This document shows, piece by piece, positions 16,225-24,528 of a stretch of DNA of 64,000 nt (positions are counted from its first letter, which is position 1; each line of letters starts with the position of its first letter). Both the position numbers and the translations under genes were made by a program. Source of the stretch: Endozoicomonas sp. NE40 (GTDB lineage Bacteria > Pseudomonadota > Gammaproteobacteria > Pseudomonadales > Endozoicomonadaceae); contig NZ_JBEWTB010000002.1 of NCBI RefSeq assembly GCF_040549045.1, positions 1,395,501 to 1,459,500 of the forward strand, written 5' to 3'. The notes under the pieces were generated by a model. The model was not told the DNA's origin and did not search any database. It was given only the letters and a program-made list of their open reading frames with translations.

Positions 16225-18036
16225 ATGAAAGTTCTTTCTCTTTTCACTGGCGGTGGCGGACTAGACATTGGCTTCAAGGAAGCTGGCTTTGACATTGTTG
16301 CTTGTTTGGAAATTGACAAACCATCCTGTGGAACCTTGCAAATGAATAAAGGACACTACGTTGGTGACCAATGCCAAATATTTAACAACGATATTACAAA
16401 AACAGCCCCAGAGTCGCTTAGCCTGGACTCCATAGATTTTATTATCGGGGGGCCTCCATGCCAGAGCTTTTCTGCTGCAGGCCGTCGTGCTGGAGGCGTT
16501 TATGGTATAAACGATACAAGAGGCTCGTTGTTCTGGTATTACTGCAAATTTCTGGAACACTTCCAGCCTAAGGGCTTCCTCTTTGAAAACGTCAAGGGAA
16601 TTTTACAAGCAAATAAGTCTGACGACTGGAACACCATCAAAAAAAGCTTTGAGCAGGTTGGCTACCGTTTGAAGTACATGGTGCTTGATGCTGCTGATTA
16701 TGGTGTAGCACAGCATAGAGAGAGGGTCATCATGGTTGGTATCAGGGAGGACCTTGAAGCTGACTTTGCTTTTCCTCTGCCAACACACGGCCCTGATAGC
16801 CTAGACAGAAAAGATTATGTCACTGCCGGTCAAGCCCTGGATGACTTAGATGATCCTAACGAAATAGTTCCGCCCTATACAGGAAAATATGGTCACCTGA
16901 TTCCAGACATCCCTCCTGGTATGAATTATTCATTTTACACTGAAAAAATGGGACACCCATCGCCCAGGTTTGCTTGGCGCTCTAAATTTTCCGGTTTTTT
17001 ATATAAGTTGTCACCAGATCAATTATCAAAAACAATTGTTGCCAATCAAGGAAAATACGATGGGCCATTCCACTGGAAAAATCGAAAGCTTCACGTATGC
17101 GAACTGAAGAGATTACAAGGATTCCCTGATGACTACAAAATGATCGACTCAAAAGCAGAAGCAACCAAACAGATTGGTAACTCTGTATCTCCAAAAATGG
17201 CTAAACAACTTGGGCTCGCTGTTAAGAAACAGCTTTTCGGAGAAGATTCCAATGTAGACCTTATGCCTGAAGGTTTTTCGCTTTCACATGGCGCAAGGAA
17301 AGCAATGAAGTCTAAAAAAACTAGAAAACTTACAACACAAAACACAGTAAGCGATCAGCTCTCCCTGATAGGAAAAAAACATTACAATAAGTCGATGATC
17401 TTTGAAGACGTGATTCGATACAAAGATAATATTCAGTTCAAAATATCAGGAAACCTTAATGCTGGAGACTGGGTTATTCACGTAAATGAACAGGGTAGCC
17501 ACCAACCCAAGATAGAATACCAACTCAATTTGATGTTTACAGAGTTAGCTGGGTGCGAGTTCAAACAAATTGATGCAACAATCTCTACCAGTGATATTTT
17601 TAAGTTGGATATTTTATGGGACAGCATCCATGAGGCTGTAAACCTGAGCAGCAGCTATGAAAACTTACAACCGTTGTATGGACATTTTACTGAACCATAT
17701 CCGAAATTCAGGCTACGACTGTCAGTAAAAAAGCTACAGCAGCTTACTGAACACGAACAGTTCATTGTTGACTTTTTTGAAAAAATGGTTGGCTTTCATT
17801 TTTTATCAAAAGAGCAAGCTCTATCAGCAATCAACCCTGATAAAGAAATCGCCAGGCTTCTATCCAGACAATTGAGAGAACATAATTTTGACGTCAGAAC
17901 TCATGAGACAAACCGGGCTATTAAGGAGGGCTATTTTAAAGCTTGTTACCCATTCTCCCTGAGTAGCAAGTCTCATAGCTATGTAACCTGGATAGAAAAA
18001 GGCAGGCACAAAACAGCAGACATCTTAACTGCATAA
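16225..18036 (+). CDS. DNA (cytosine-5) methyltransferase of a type II restriction-modification system, with extra C-terminal region
   Basis: The N-terminal 330 residues are a C5 methyltransferase: motif I SLFTGGGGLDIGF, catalytic motif IV GGPPCQSFSAAGRR, motif VI FENVKG, motif VIII QHRERVIMVGIR, and motif X IGNSVSPKMAKQLG. I start it at ATG 16225 (MKVLSLFTGGGG), directly at motif I; an in-frame ATG at 16171 would overlap the upstream small gene. About 270 further residues follow motif X with no methyltransferase motif I know, ending ADILTA. The region is AT-rich compared with its flanks, fitting horizontal transfer. It converges with the putative endonuclease gene. The recognition sequence cannot be deduced. 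Confidence 0.93.
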   Translation: MKVLSLFTGGGGLDIGFKEAGFDIVACLEIDKPSCGTLQMNKGHYVGDQCQIFNNDITKTAPESLSLDSIDFIIGGPPCQSFSAAGRRAGGVYGINDTRGSLFWYYCKFLEHFQPKGFLFENVKGILQANKSDDWNTIKKSFEQVGYRLKYMVLDAADYGVAQHRERVIMVGIREDLEADFAFPLPTHGPDSLDRKDYVTAGQALDDLDDPNEIVPPYTGKYGHLIPDIPPGMNYSFYTEKMGHPSPRFAWRSKFSGFLYKLSPDQLSKTIVANQGKYDGPFHWKNRKLHVCELKRLQGFPDDYKMIDSKAEATKQIGNSVSPKMAKQLGLAVKKQLFGEDSNVDLMPEGFSLSHGARKAMKSKKTRKLTTQNTVSDQLSLIGKKHYNKSMIFEDVIRYKDNIQFKISGNLNAGDWVIHVNEQGSHQPKIEYQLNLMFTELAGCEFKQIDATISTSDIFKLDILWDSIHEAVNLSSSYENLQPLYGHFTEPYPKFRLRLSVKKLQQLTEHEQFIVDFFEKMVGFHFLSKEQALSAINPDKEIARLLSRQLREHNFDVRTHETNRAIKEGYFKACYPFSLSSKSHSYVTWIEKGRHKTADILTA

Positions 18037-18054
18037 CATAGAGCCGACTGGCGG

Positions 18055-18078
18055 GGTGTCCTTTTCAGGACACCTTTT
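18055..18078. terminator. Hairpin between methyltransferase and endonuclease genes
   Basis: GGTGTCCT (18055-18062) pairs with AGGACACC (18067-18074), loop of 4 nt, followed by TTTT. An intrinsic terminator for the methyltransferase transcript that may also serve the converging gene. Confidence 0.75.
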
Positions 18079-18089
18079 GCTAGCTTTGC

Positions 18090-19232
18090 TTAAGAATAAA
18101 AAGAAAGCCACTGTTTTAGGGTTTCTTTTTTAAGATCGATAGCTGTTACAAGATGTTTATTTAAGTCACTCATGACATCTGTAACAGAGGCTCCATTAAA
18201 TGATGCCAAAGCCACCAAGTCATAAACACTTAAAGGCAAAACAGCAATATCGAAGTCATCTCTCAATCTATTAATGTATTCAGCCCAAAGACGGTCTTTT
18301 GCAACATACTCCTTCACTGCAATTTTTGCTGCTGACACTGCAAAATAGTACTTCATTCCGCTATTATTTTTCTTTCTGTTCTCAATAGCTCCTAATATTT
18401 CAAAGCCAATGGTTTTGGTTTTATCTTTTACCTCTACACCTACTTCCGCAACACCATCCTGATTGTTGAACCAAAAATCCCCAGGAGCTTTAGACTGAGA
18501 GTCAGCTGCTGTTTTATGACCCTCTACACCTTCCAATATCAAACTTTTGTGCGTATTCAATACAAACGGGGTCATCAATGAAACCACCAACAGCTTGATA
18601 AACTGGGGGTCTGAAATATCATCTGCAAACTTAAGAAGATCAGTAAATGACTTACCGGACTTACCAGACAGGCTTAACAATTTATTTTGTTCAGTTTCCC
18701 TACCCTTTCTTATTTTCAGTCCAATGCTTAGCAGATAACAGAAACATTGGTGCGCTTCATCTGAGGAACAGTCATTAATATCGTTCATAATGTTCTGGAA
18801 CAAGGCCATATCAAACTTCACAGACTGTTCAATAGCTTCGTTCCTATTAATTCGCTCAGCAGAGCGCATTTTCTCAATAGCTCTAGAACCTTGCATACCA
18901 GAATTAGGAGAACAAAAACCTTGAGCGATCCTAGCTTTGTTTACCAAAGGCACTGTATAGTTTTCATCGTTGGACCTGATAGCAAACCCTCCCTCTATTC
19001 TTGTCTTATCATGGTGTTGAGACCAGATTCGACAAACATCCTGCTCAGGATTCAACCATTTATACCAAGCTGCTGTAAGAAACAAATTAACGGGAGAAGT
19101 CCAGCCATAACCTCCAAAATTCCATTTATTTATATTTTCATAAATTGCTGTTGGCACCAAATTCTGTGTTTTTTTTGCCATAGCTTCGCTGTCAGCCAAT
19201 GCGCTATCAAGCGCAGACCTAATATCAGTCAT
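18090..19232 (-). CDS. Putative type II restriction endonuclease (PD-(D/E)xK type)
   Basis: The 380-residue product is not recognised by name. A plausible PD-(D/E)xK site is seen: GDFWF with Asp252 and, on the next strand, VGVEVKDK with Glu267 and Lys269, followed by the helix that usually continues this fold. It is convergent with a C5 methyltransferase and lies 9 bp downstream of a controller-type HTH gene, the classic type II layout with C and R in one operon and M apart. I therefore infer that this is the cognate restriction enzyme. The target sequence is unknown. Confidence 0.72.
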   Translation of the reverse strand: MTDIRSALDSALADSEAMAKKTQNLVPTAIYENINKWNFGGYGWTSPVNLFLTAAWYKWLNPEQDVCRIWSQHHDKTRIEGGFAIRSNDENYTVPLVNKARIAQGFCSPNSGMQGSRAIEKMRSAERINRNEAIEQSVKFDMALFQNIMNDINDCSSDEAHQCFCYLLSIGLKIRKGRETEQNKLLSLSGKSGKSFTDLLKFADDISDPQFIKLLVVSLMTPFVLNTHKSLILEGVEGHKTAADSQSKAPGDFWFNNQDGVAEVGVEVKDKTKTIGFEILGAIENRKKNNSGMKYYFAVSAAKIAVKEYVAKDRLWAEYINRLRDDFDIAVLPLSVYDLVALASFNGASVTDVMSDLNKHLVTAIDLKKETLKQWLSFYS

Positions 19233-19241
19233 AGTGGTACC

Positions 19242-19457
19242 CTAAATCAAATCAGACACATTTATGCCAAGACCGTGAGCCAGTTTTTTTAAAACTTTTA
19301 AAGACGGGTCCTGTTTTCCTCGTTCCAAACAACTGATGTAAACCCTGCTTAGGCCAGTCCTCTCAGCCAAAACTTCTTGAGAAAAACCATTCTCTTTTCT
19401 ATGGCTTCGAAGTTTGGCTCCAAAAATTTTTTTGGGATCAACTAGCTGCTCCATCAC
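19242..19457 (-). CDS. Controller-type HTH protein (C protein) of the restriction-modification system
   Basis: A 71-residue XRE-family protein with a single helix-turn-helix: GFSQEVLAERTGLSRVYISCLERGKQDPSLKVLKKLAHGLGI. Size and position directly before the endonuclease gene are those of C proteins, which delay endonuclease expression until methylation is established, by binding C-boxes ahead of their own gene. The two start-stop junctions are 9 bp apart, so C and R are cotranscribed. Confidence 0.85.
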   Translation of the reverse strand: MMEQLVDPKKIFGAKLRSHRKENGFSQEVLAERTGLSRVYISCLERGKQDPSLKVLKKLAHGLGINVSDLI

Positions 19458-19518
19458 CTAACCCTGCATAAGCCTTTAGTCATCAACGTTTGAATAGAAA
19501 TGCATCCTAATGCTTCGG

Positions 19519-19540
19519 GTACTATTGTTCTATAAGTGAT
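19519..19540 (-). promoter_or_regulatory. Possible C-box upstream of the controller gene
   Basis: On the minus strand the bases ATCACTTATAGAACAATAGT lie about 60-80 bp before the controller start and contain ACTTATAG and ATAGT half-sites resembling known C-boxes (GACTTATAGTC type). The match is partial and is offered as a candidate only. Confidence 0.3.
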
Positions 19541-19581
19541 AATTTACATTTTTTAAAAATCTTGATTAAGTTTTAGTTACT

Positions 19582-19652
19582 ATGGAAACAACTCCTACAA
19601 GATTGCGTAACCGCATAATGGCTTCCATTCACAGCAAAAACACGGAGCCGGA
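19582..19652 (+). pseudogene. vsr: Truncated vsr (very short patch repair endonuclease) remnant
   Basis: The first 24 codons (METTPTRLRNRIMASIHSKN...) match the characteristic start of Vsr endonucleases, in which R-R-x-M-x-x-I-x-S-K-N/D-T-K-P-E precedes the catalytic core. The similarity stops at the 3' end of the DUF1016 gene (stop at 19653-19655), after which the frame is only the antisense of that gene. Vsr genes normally accompany C5 methyltransferases, which fits this island. No remaining vsr part is found after 20.8 kb. Confidence 0.6.
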
Positions 19653-20708
19653 TTATTCGTCTCCCTTCTCTTTTTCCAGCCACACTAAACGCTCATGCTG
19701 CAACTGTTCCTGCAACTCCTGCTCGCTGGGCAGATATGTTAAATATTTGGAGGCAAACAGCTGTTTACTGCCGGTCAACACCGAATATTTAGCCACCGCT
19801 TCGCTTTTCTCACTGCACAAGATCAAACCAACGGTTGGATTATCATCATCACCTTTGCGGTGCTGGTCATAAATGCGAACATACGTATCCATCTGCCCCA
19901 CATCCTGATGACTGAGTTTGCCAATTTTCAAATCGATCAGTAGAAAACATTTGAGTTTGAAGTGGTAGAACACAAGATCAATATAAAAGTCCTGATCTTC
20001 CGTACTGATCCGCTGCTGTCGCTCTACAAAGGCAAAACCCCTACCCAATTCCAGTAAAAAAGTTTGCAAATTGCTAATCAGAGCCTGCTCCAGCTTACTT
20101 TCCTGAACTGGGCCACAAGGCAGATTTAGGAAGTCGAGAATATAGGGGTCACGCAAATAATCCTGAGGCCTGTCAGCCAGAGCAGATGTTTTCTCTGAGG
20201 CTTCATTCAGAACAGGTCTGATATTTTGCTTATTATGCCGGGTAGTCAGCAAGCGTTCGTAGTAGAGTTTGCTCACCTGCCGCTCCAATGCCCTGGCACT
20301 CCAGTTCTGATCTATGGCTTCCTGCATATACCATTCCCTGGCCTTTGGGTTGTCGATACGAATCAGGCGGCGATAGTGTGTCCAGCTCAATTCGCGGCGC
20401 ACTGCGTCTCGTTTTGGAAACGTCTGATAAAACTGACGCATTCGACGTAAATTAGTCACATCAAATCCTTTTCCGAACTCTTTGGTGAGTTGCCGTGACA
20501 GGGTTTTGAGCTGCTGCTTGCCGTATTCCGAGCGTTCTTTACCCTGCTGCTCTTCCTTAACGATCAACCGCCCCACCTGCCAGTAGGCCTGTACCATTGT
20601 GCTATTGACGGTCTGTTGAAGATGTTGCCGTGCCTGACTTAATACGCCACGGATGGCTTGGAGCAGTTCCGGGCTATCCGTTTTGCGTGAAGGTGGTTGA
20701 TCAGTCAT
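19653..20708 (-). CDS. DUF1016 / YhcG-family PDDEXK nuclease
   Basis: The product is a full YhcG-type protein: an N-terminal DUF1016_N helical domain (LLQAIRGVLSQARQHLQQTV ... AYWQVGRLIVKEEQQG ... FGKGFDVTNLRRMRQFYQTFP) and a C-terminal nuclease domain with DFYIDLVFYHFKLKCFLLIDLKIGKL, holding the D...DLK catalytic set. Start placed at ATG 20708 (MTDQPPSRK) with AGG upstream; in-frame ATG 20765 and TTG 20774 would add a leader. These proteins are found in defence islands and next to restriction systems. Its 3' end cuts off vsr, so it came in after the restriction-modification system. Confidence 0.88.
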   Translation of the reverse strand: MTDQPPSRKTDSPELLQAIRGVLSQARQHLQQTVNSTMVQAYWQVGRLIVKEEQQGKERSEYGKQQLKTLSRQLTKEFGKGFDVTNLRRMRQFYQTFPKRDAVRRELSWTHYRRLIRIDNPKAREWYMQEAIDQNWSARALERQVSKLYYERLLTTRHNKQNIRPVLNEASEKTSALADRPQDYLRDPYILDFLNLPCGPVQESKLEQALISNLQTFLLELGRGFAFVERQQRISTEDQDFYIDLVFYHFKLKCFLLIDLKIGKLSHQDVGQMDTYVRIYDQHRKGDDDNPTVGLILCSEKSEAVAKYSVLTGSKQLFASKYLTYLPSEQELQEQLQHERLVWLEKEKGDE

Positions 20709-21072
20709 GGGATACCTGTTGTCTGGCGCTGTTGCCTGTTCTTCCGCTGCGATGAACCGTTGCATTTTTTGCAATGGTTAAGAAATCCTCAGGTGTTGAA
20801 CCCTACGGAAAAACTGAAGAGTGGTGTCACTCATTTTCTGCTTTTTCCGCTCAGAAGAACTGCATAATAAGGTTATCGGGGAGTTTATCTCAAGCAGGTG
20901 GTAACGACCTTTTTGAAACACGACCCGTTATCAGGATGCCCAATACCCATCCCCATTGCACATTTGTGCTAATATTCCCGGCTTGCCGCTTTTTCATAGT
21001 CTTGACTCGGTTTGCATTGAGCAATGCTGTGACTTCATCCACAATAGCGAACACTTTAACTGATTGATTTTA

Positions 21073-22888
21073 ATGGCCATGTCAGAACCAGCCAAGGCCA
21101 GTGGCCTGCAGATTTATCTGCGGCTACTGGCCTATGTAAAGCCCTATACCGGCTTCTTTGTTATCAGCCTGCTCGGCTACGCCCTGTTTGCATTAAGCCA
21201 GCCTGCCTTTGCCCGGCTGTTGGAATACTTTGTAGAAGCCCTGGAAGGCAGCCATGCCACCATCAGCAAAGACCTGGGTGGCTTTATTCCCGTTGAAGTG
21301 TTTGCTTCTGCGGTACTGATACCAGTCGTTATGACCGTTATTGCTATTTTGCGTGGCATTGGCTCTTTTATGGGTAACTACTACCTCGCAAAGGTGGGTA
21401 TGAATATCGTTCATGACCTCCGCTGCCTGATGTTCAACCACATGGTGCAACTGCCTAATGAATATTTCGACAACAACAACTCCGGTCATCTTATAGCCCG
21501 TATCACCTACAACGTCAGCATGGTGACCACCGCCGCTACCGACGCCATCAAGGTGGTGGTTCGTGAAGGCCTGACCGTGGTTTTCCTGATCCTGTACCTG
21601 CTGATGACTAACTGGCAGCTGACGCTGGTGTTCTTCGCTGTTGGCCCATTGATTGCGCTGGTTGTTACGACAGCCAGCAAACGTTTCCGCAAACTGAGTT
21701 CCAAAATTCAGGATTCGATGGGTGACCTGACCCATGTCAGCTCTGAAACCATTAATGGCTACAGAGTCGTGCGGGGCTTTGGTGGTGAAGACTACGAAAG
21801 CGATCGTTTTAGTGGAGCCAGTACCAAAAATACCCGACAAAGCCTGAAAATGACCAAGGCTTCAGCTATTCACACCCCAACCCTGCAACTGCTGGTTAAT
21901 TCCGCCCTTGCGATCCTGTTCTTTCTGGTACTCTGGCTGAAGGGTGATGCAACCACTGCCTCTCTGGTCAGTTTTGTGACCGCAGCTGCCCCTGCTCCCA
22001 AAACCTATTCGTCAGCTCAGTGAAGTCAATGCCAATATACAAAGGGGTATTGCCGCTGCAGAAAGTATCTTTAAAATGGCGGATGAAACGCCTGAGCCTG
22101 ACCATGGTTCCTTCACCTCTGAGAAAGTCGAAGGTCGTCTGGAATTCAAAAACGTCACCTTCCAGTATCCAAATGCAGACCGTCCTGCACTGGACAATAT
22201 CAGCTTTGCCGTAGAACCCGGTCAGACCATAGCCCTGGTGGGCCGTTCCGGTTCGGGCAAAACCACTCTGGCTAATCTGGTACCCCGCTTTTACAATCAT
22301 GGACAGGGGCAGATTCTGCTGGACGGCACCGATGTCGAAGACTTTACCCTGAGAAACCTGCGTAGTCATATCGCCCTGGTCGACCAGAATGTCACCCTGT
22401 TTAACGACACGGTCAGCCGGAACATCGCCTATGGTTTGCTGGATAAAACCAGTGAAGCCGACATTAAAGCGGCTGCCGATGCAGCTTATGCCAGCGAGTT
22501 TGTGGCCAACATGACAGAAGGCTTTGACACTCTGGTTGGTGAAGACGGTGTACTGCTCTCCGGTGGTCAGCGTCAGCGGCTGGCAATTGCCAGGGCAATT
22601 TTAAAAGACGCCCCGGTTCTTATTCTCGATGAAGCGACCTCGGCGCTGGATACTGAATCCGAACGCCATATACAGGCAGCACTGGAAGAGGTGATGAAAG
22701 GACGAACCACGCTGGTCATTGCCCACCGGCTGTCCACCATTGAAAATGCCGACCGGATTCTGGTGATGGATAAGGGCCAGATTATCGAAACCGGCAACCA
22801 TGCCGAATTGCTGGCCAAAGGTGGACACTACGCCAAACTGCACAAACTGCAGTTTAAGGAAGATCAGGAAGCCCTGCTGGAACTGTAA
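21073..22888 (+). pseudogene. msbA: MsbA, lipid A export ABC transporter, interrupted by a +1 frameshift
   Basis: MsbA flips lipid A-core across the inner membrane. The first part (to a stop at 22021-22023) holds the transmembrane domain. The second frame holds the rest, beginning LLPKPIRQLSEVNANIQRG and including Walker A GRSGSGKTTL, signature LSGGQRQR and Walker B VLILDEATSALD, ending at 22888. The two frames join if one C is removed from CCCC at 21989-21992, restoring TAAALLPKP; the joined product is about 605 residues, normal length. Apart from this base both halves look fully conserved. Because msbA is usually essential, a sequencing error is more likely than true loss. The start may be ATG 21073 or 21079. 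hldE follows, as in Pseudomonas. Confidence 0.9.
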
Positions 22889-22999
22889 TAACAGACGCCA
22901 GCCTGATACTGTTTTAACCCTGTTCGATGTGAGGGCTGGTCAATACGACCAGCACCTCGCCTTCCACAGGAAGGCAAAAATGAAAGTGGAATACACTGA

Positions 23000-24445
23000 A
23001 TGAAATTGACTCTGCCCCGTTTCGACCAGGCCCGGGTCCTGGTGGTTGGCGACGTAATGCTGGACCGCTACTGGCATGGTGCGACTTCACGAATCTCTCC
23101 GGAAGCCCCGGTACCGGTTGTTCGTATTGGTCAGGTGGAAGACCGTCCGGGTGGCGCCGGTAACGTTGCCCTGAACATTGCCTCACTGGGCGCGCCTGCA
23201 TGGCTGATTGCAGCAACCGGTGACGACGAAGCGGCTGACGCTCTGCAAACCCGACTTGAAGCAGCAGGGGTTTTCTGCGACTTTGCCCGTATGTCGGATG
23301 CCCCGACCATCACCAAACTGCGTGTTATCAGCCAGCACCAGCAGCTGATTCGCCTGGATCATGAAGAAGCGTTTCACAGCCTGAGTAGCGATATTCTGGA
23401 AGAGAAAACCGCAGCCCTGCTGGACAACATGGGTGCAGTGGTACTGTCTGACTACAACAAAGGCACACTGCAAAACCACCAGCAGCTGATTCGCACAGCT
23501 CGCGCCCGCAATATTCCGGTTCTGGTGGACCCTAAAGGTACCGACTTTGAGCGCTATCGCGGAGCCACCGTGATCACGCCAAACCTGCATGAATTTGAAA
23601 CCGTTGTCGGTCACTGCAAAGACGAACAGGAGCTGGTCGACAAAGGCCAGAAGCTGATGCAGGAACTGGAGCTGGAAGCCCTGCTGATTACCCGCAGTGA
23701 ACACGGCATGACCCTGATCTGCAAAGACCGTCAGGAAGTTCACCTGCCTGCACGAGCCCGGGAAGTGTTCGATGTGACCGGTGCAGGCGACACTGTTATT
23801 TCTACTCTGGCAGCAGCGCTGGCAGCGGGTTCTGAACTGCCCCAGGCTGCGGCCATTGCCAACATTGCGGCAGGCATTGTGGTGGGCAAACTGGGTACGG
23901 CCACCATCAGCATGCCCGAGCTGCGCCGTGAAGTGAACCGTGAGCTGGGCGCAGAGCGTGGTGTTGTTACGACTGACCAGTTGATTATCGCCATTGAAGA
24001 TGCCCGCGCCCACGGTGAAAAAATCGTCTTTACTAATGGTTGTTTCGATATCATCCATGCCGGGCATGTGGGTTATCTGGAACAGGCACGCAAGCAGGGT
24101 GATCGTCTGGTACTGGCCATCAACAGTGATGACTCTGTTAAGCGTCTGAAAGGCGAAGGTCGCCCCATTAATACCGAAGATCGTCGTATGGCGGTGCTGG
24201 CAGGTCTGGAAGCGGTAGACTGGGTCGTCAGCTTCAATGAAGACACTCCGGAAAACCTGTTGCGTATGGTCAAGCCTGATGTACTGGTAAAAGGTGGAGA
24301 CTACAGCATTGACGAAGTGGTCGGCGCAGACATCGTTTACGAATACGGCGGTGATGTAAAAGTGCTGGCGTTTCTGGATAACTGTTCAACGACAGCTATC
24401 GTTGAAAAAATCCGTACGGATCAGTCAGTAGAAGAAACAGCATAA
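23000..24445 (+). CDS. hldE: HldE, bifunctional heptose kinase / adenylyltransferase
   Basis: HldE makes ADP-heptose for the LPS inner core: the N-terminal ribokinase-fold domain (about 1-320) phosphorylates heptose-7-P at C1 and the C-terminal cytidylyltransferase-fold domain (about 340-481) adds AMP. Seen: kinase motifs RPGGAGNVALNIASLG and DVTGAGDTVISTLA; transferase motif FTNGCFDIIHAGHVGYL with the HxGH-type His pair, and VSFNEDTPENLL. The length of 481 matches the fused E. coli form (477). It follows msbA and ends at a clear terminator. Confidence 0.98.
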   Translation: MKLTLPRFDQARVLVVGDVMLDRYWHGATSRISPEAPVPVVRIGQVEDRPGGAGNVALNIASLGAPAWLIAATGDDEAADALQTRLEAAGVFCDFARMSDAPTITKLRVISQHQQLIRLDHEEAFHSLSSDILEEKTAALLDNMGAVVLSDYNKGTLQNHQQLIRTARARNIPVLVDPKGTDFERYRGATVITPNLHEFETVVGHCKDEQELVDKGQKLMQELELEALLITRSEHGMTLICKDRQEVHLPARAREVFDVTGAGDTVISTLAAALAAGSELPQAAAIANIAAGIVVGKLGTATISMPELRREVNRELGAERGVVTTDQLIIAIEDARAHGEKIVFTNGCFDIIHAGHVGYLEQARKQGDRLVLAINSDDSVKRLKGEGRPINTEDRRMAVLAGLEAVDWVVSFNEDTPENLLRMVKPDVLVKGGDYSIDEVVGADIVYEYGGDVKVLAFLDNCSTTAIVEKIRTDQSVEETA

Positions 24446-24451
24446 GTGCAT

Positions 24452-24484
24452 AGCGGGAAGATGATTAATCTTCCCGCTTATTTC
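24452..24484 (+). terminator. Intrinsic terminator after hldE
   Basis: AGCGGGAAGAT (24452-24462) and ATCTTCCCGCT (24468-24478) form an 11-bp perfect stem with a 5-nt loop, followed by TATTT. Confidence 0.85.
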
Positions 24485-24528
24485 AAAAGCACTAACCATT
24501 TGAACCGTTGAAACGGCACCCTGTGCCA

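Noticed and set aside
20774..21067. 97-codon plus-strand frame before msbA
   Set aside because: No ribosome site or domain and odd composition; probably chance in the island's right flank.
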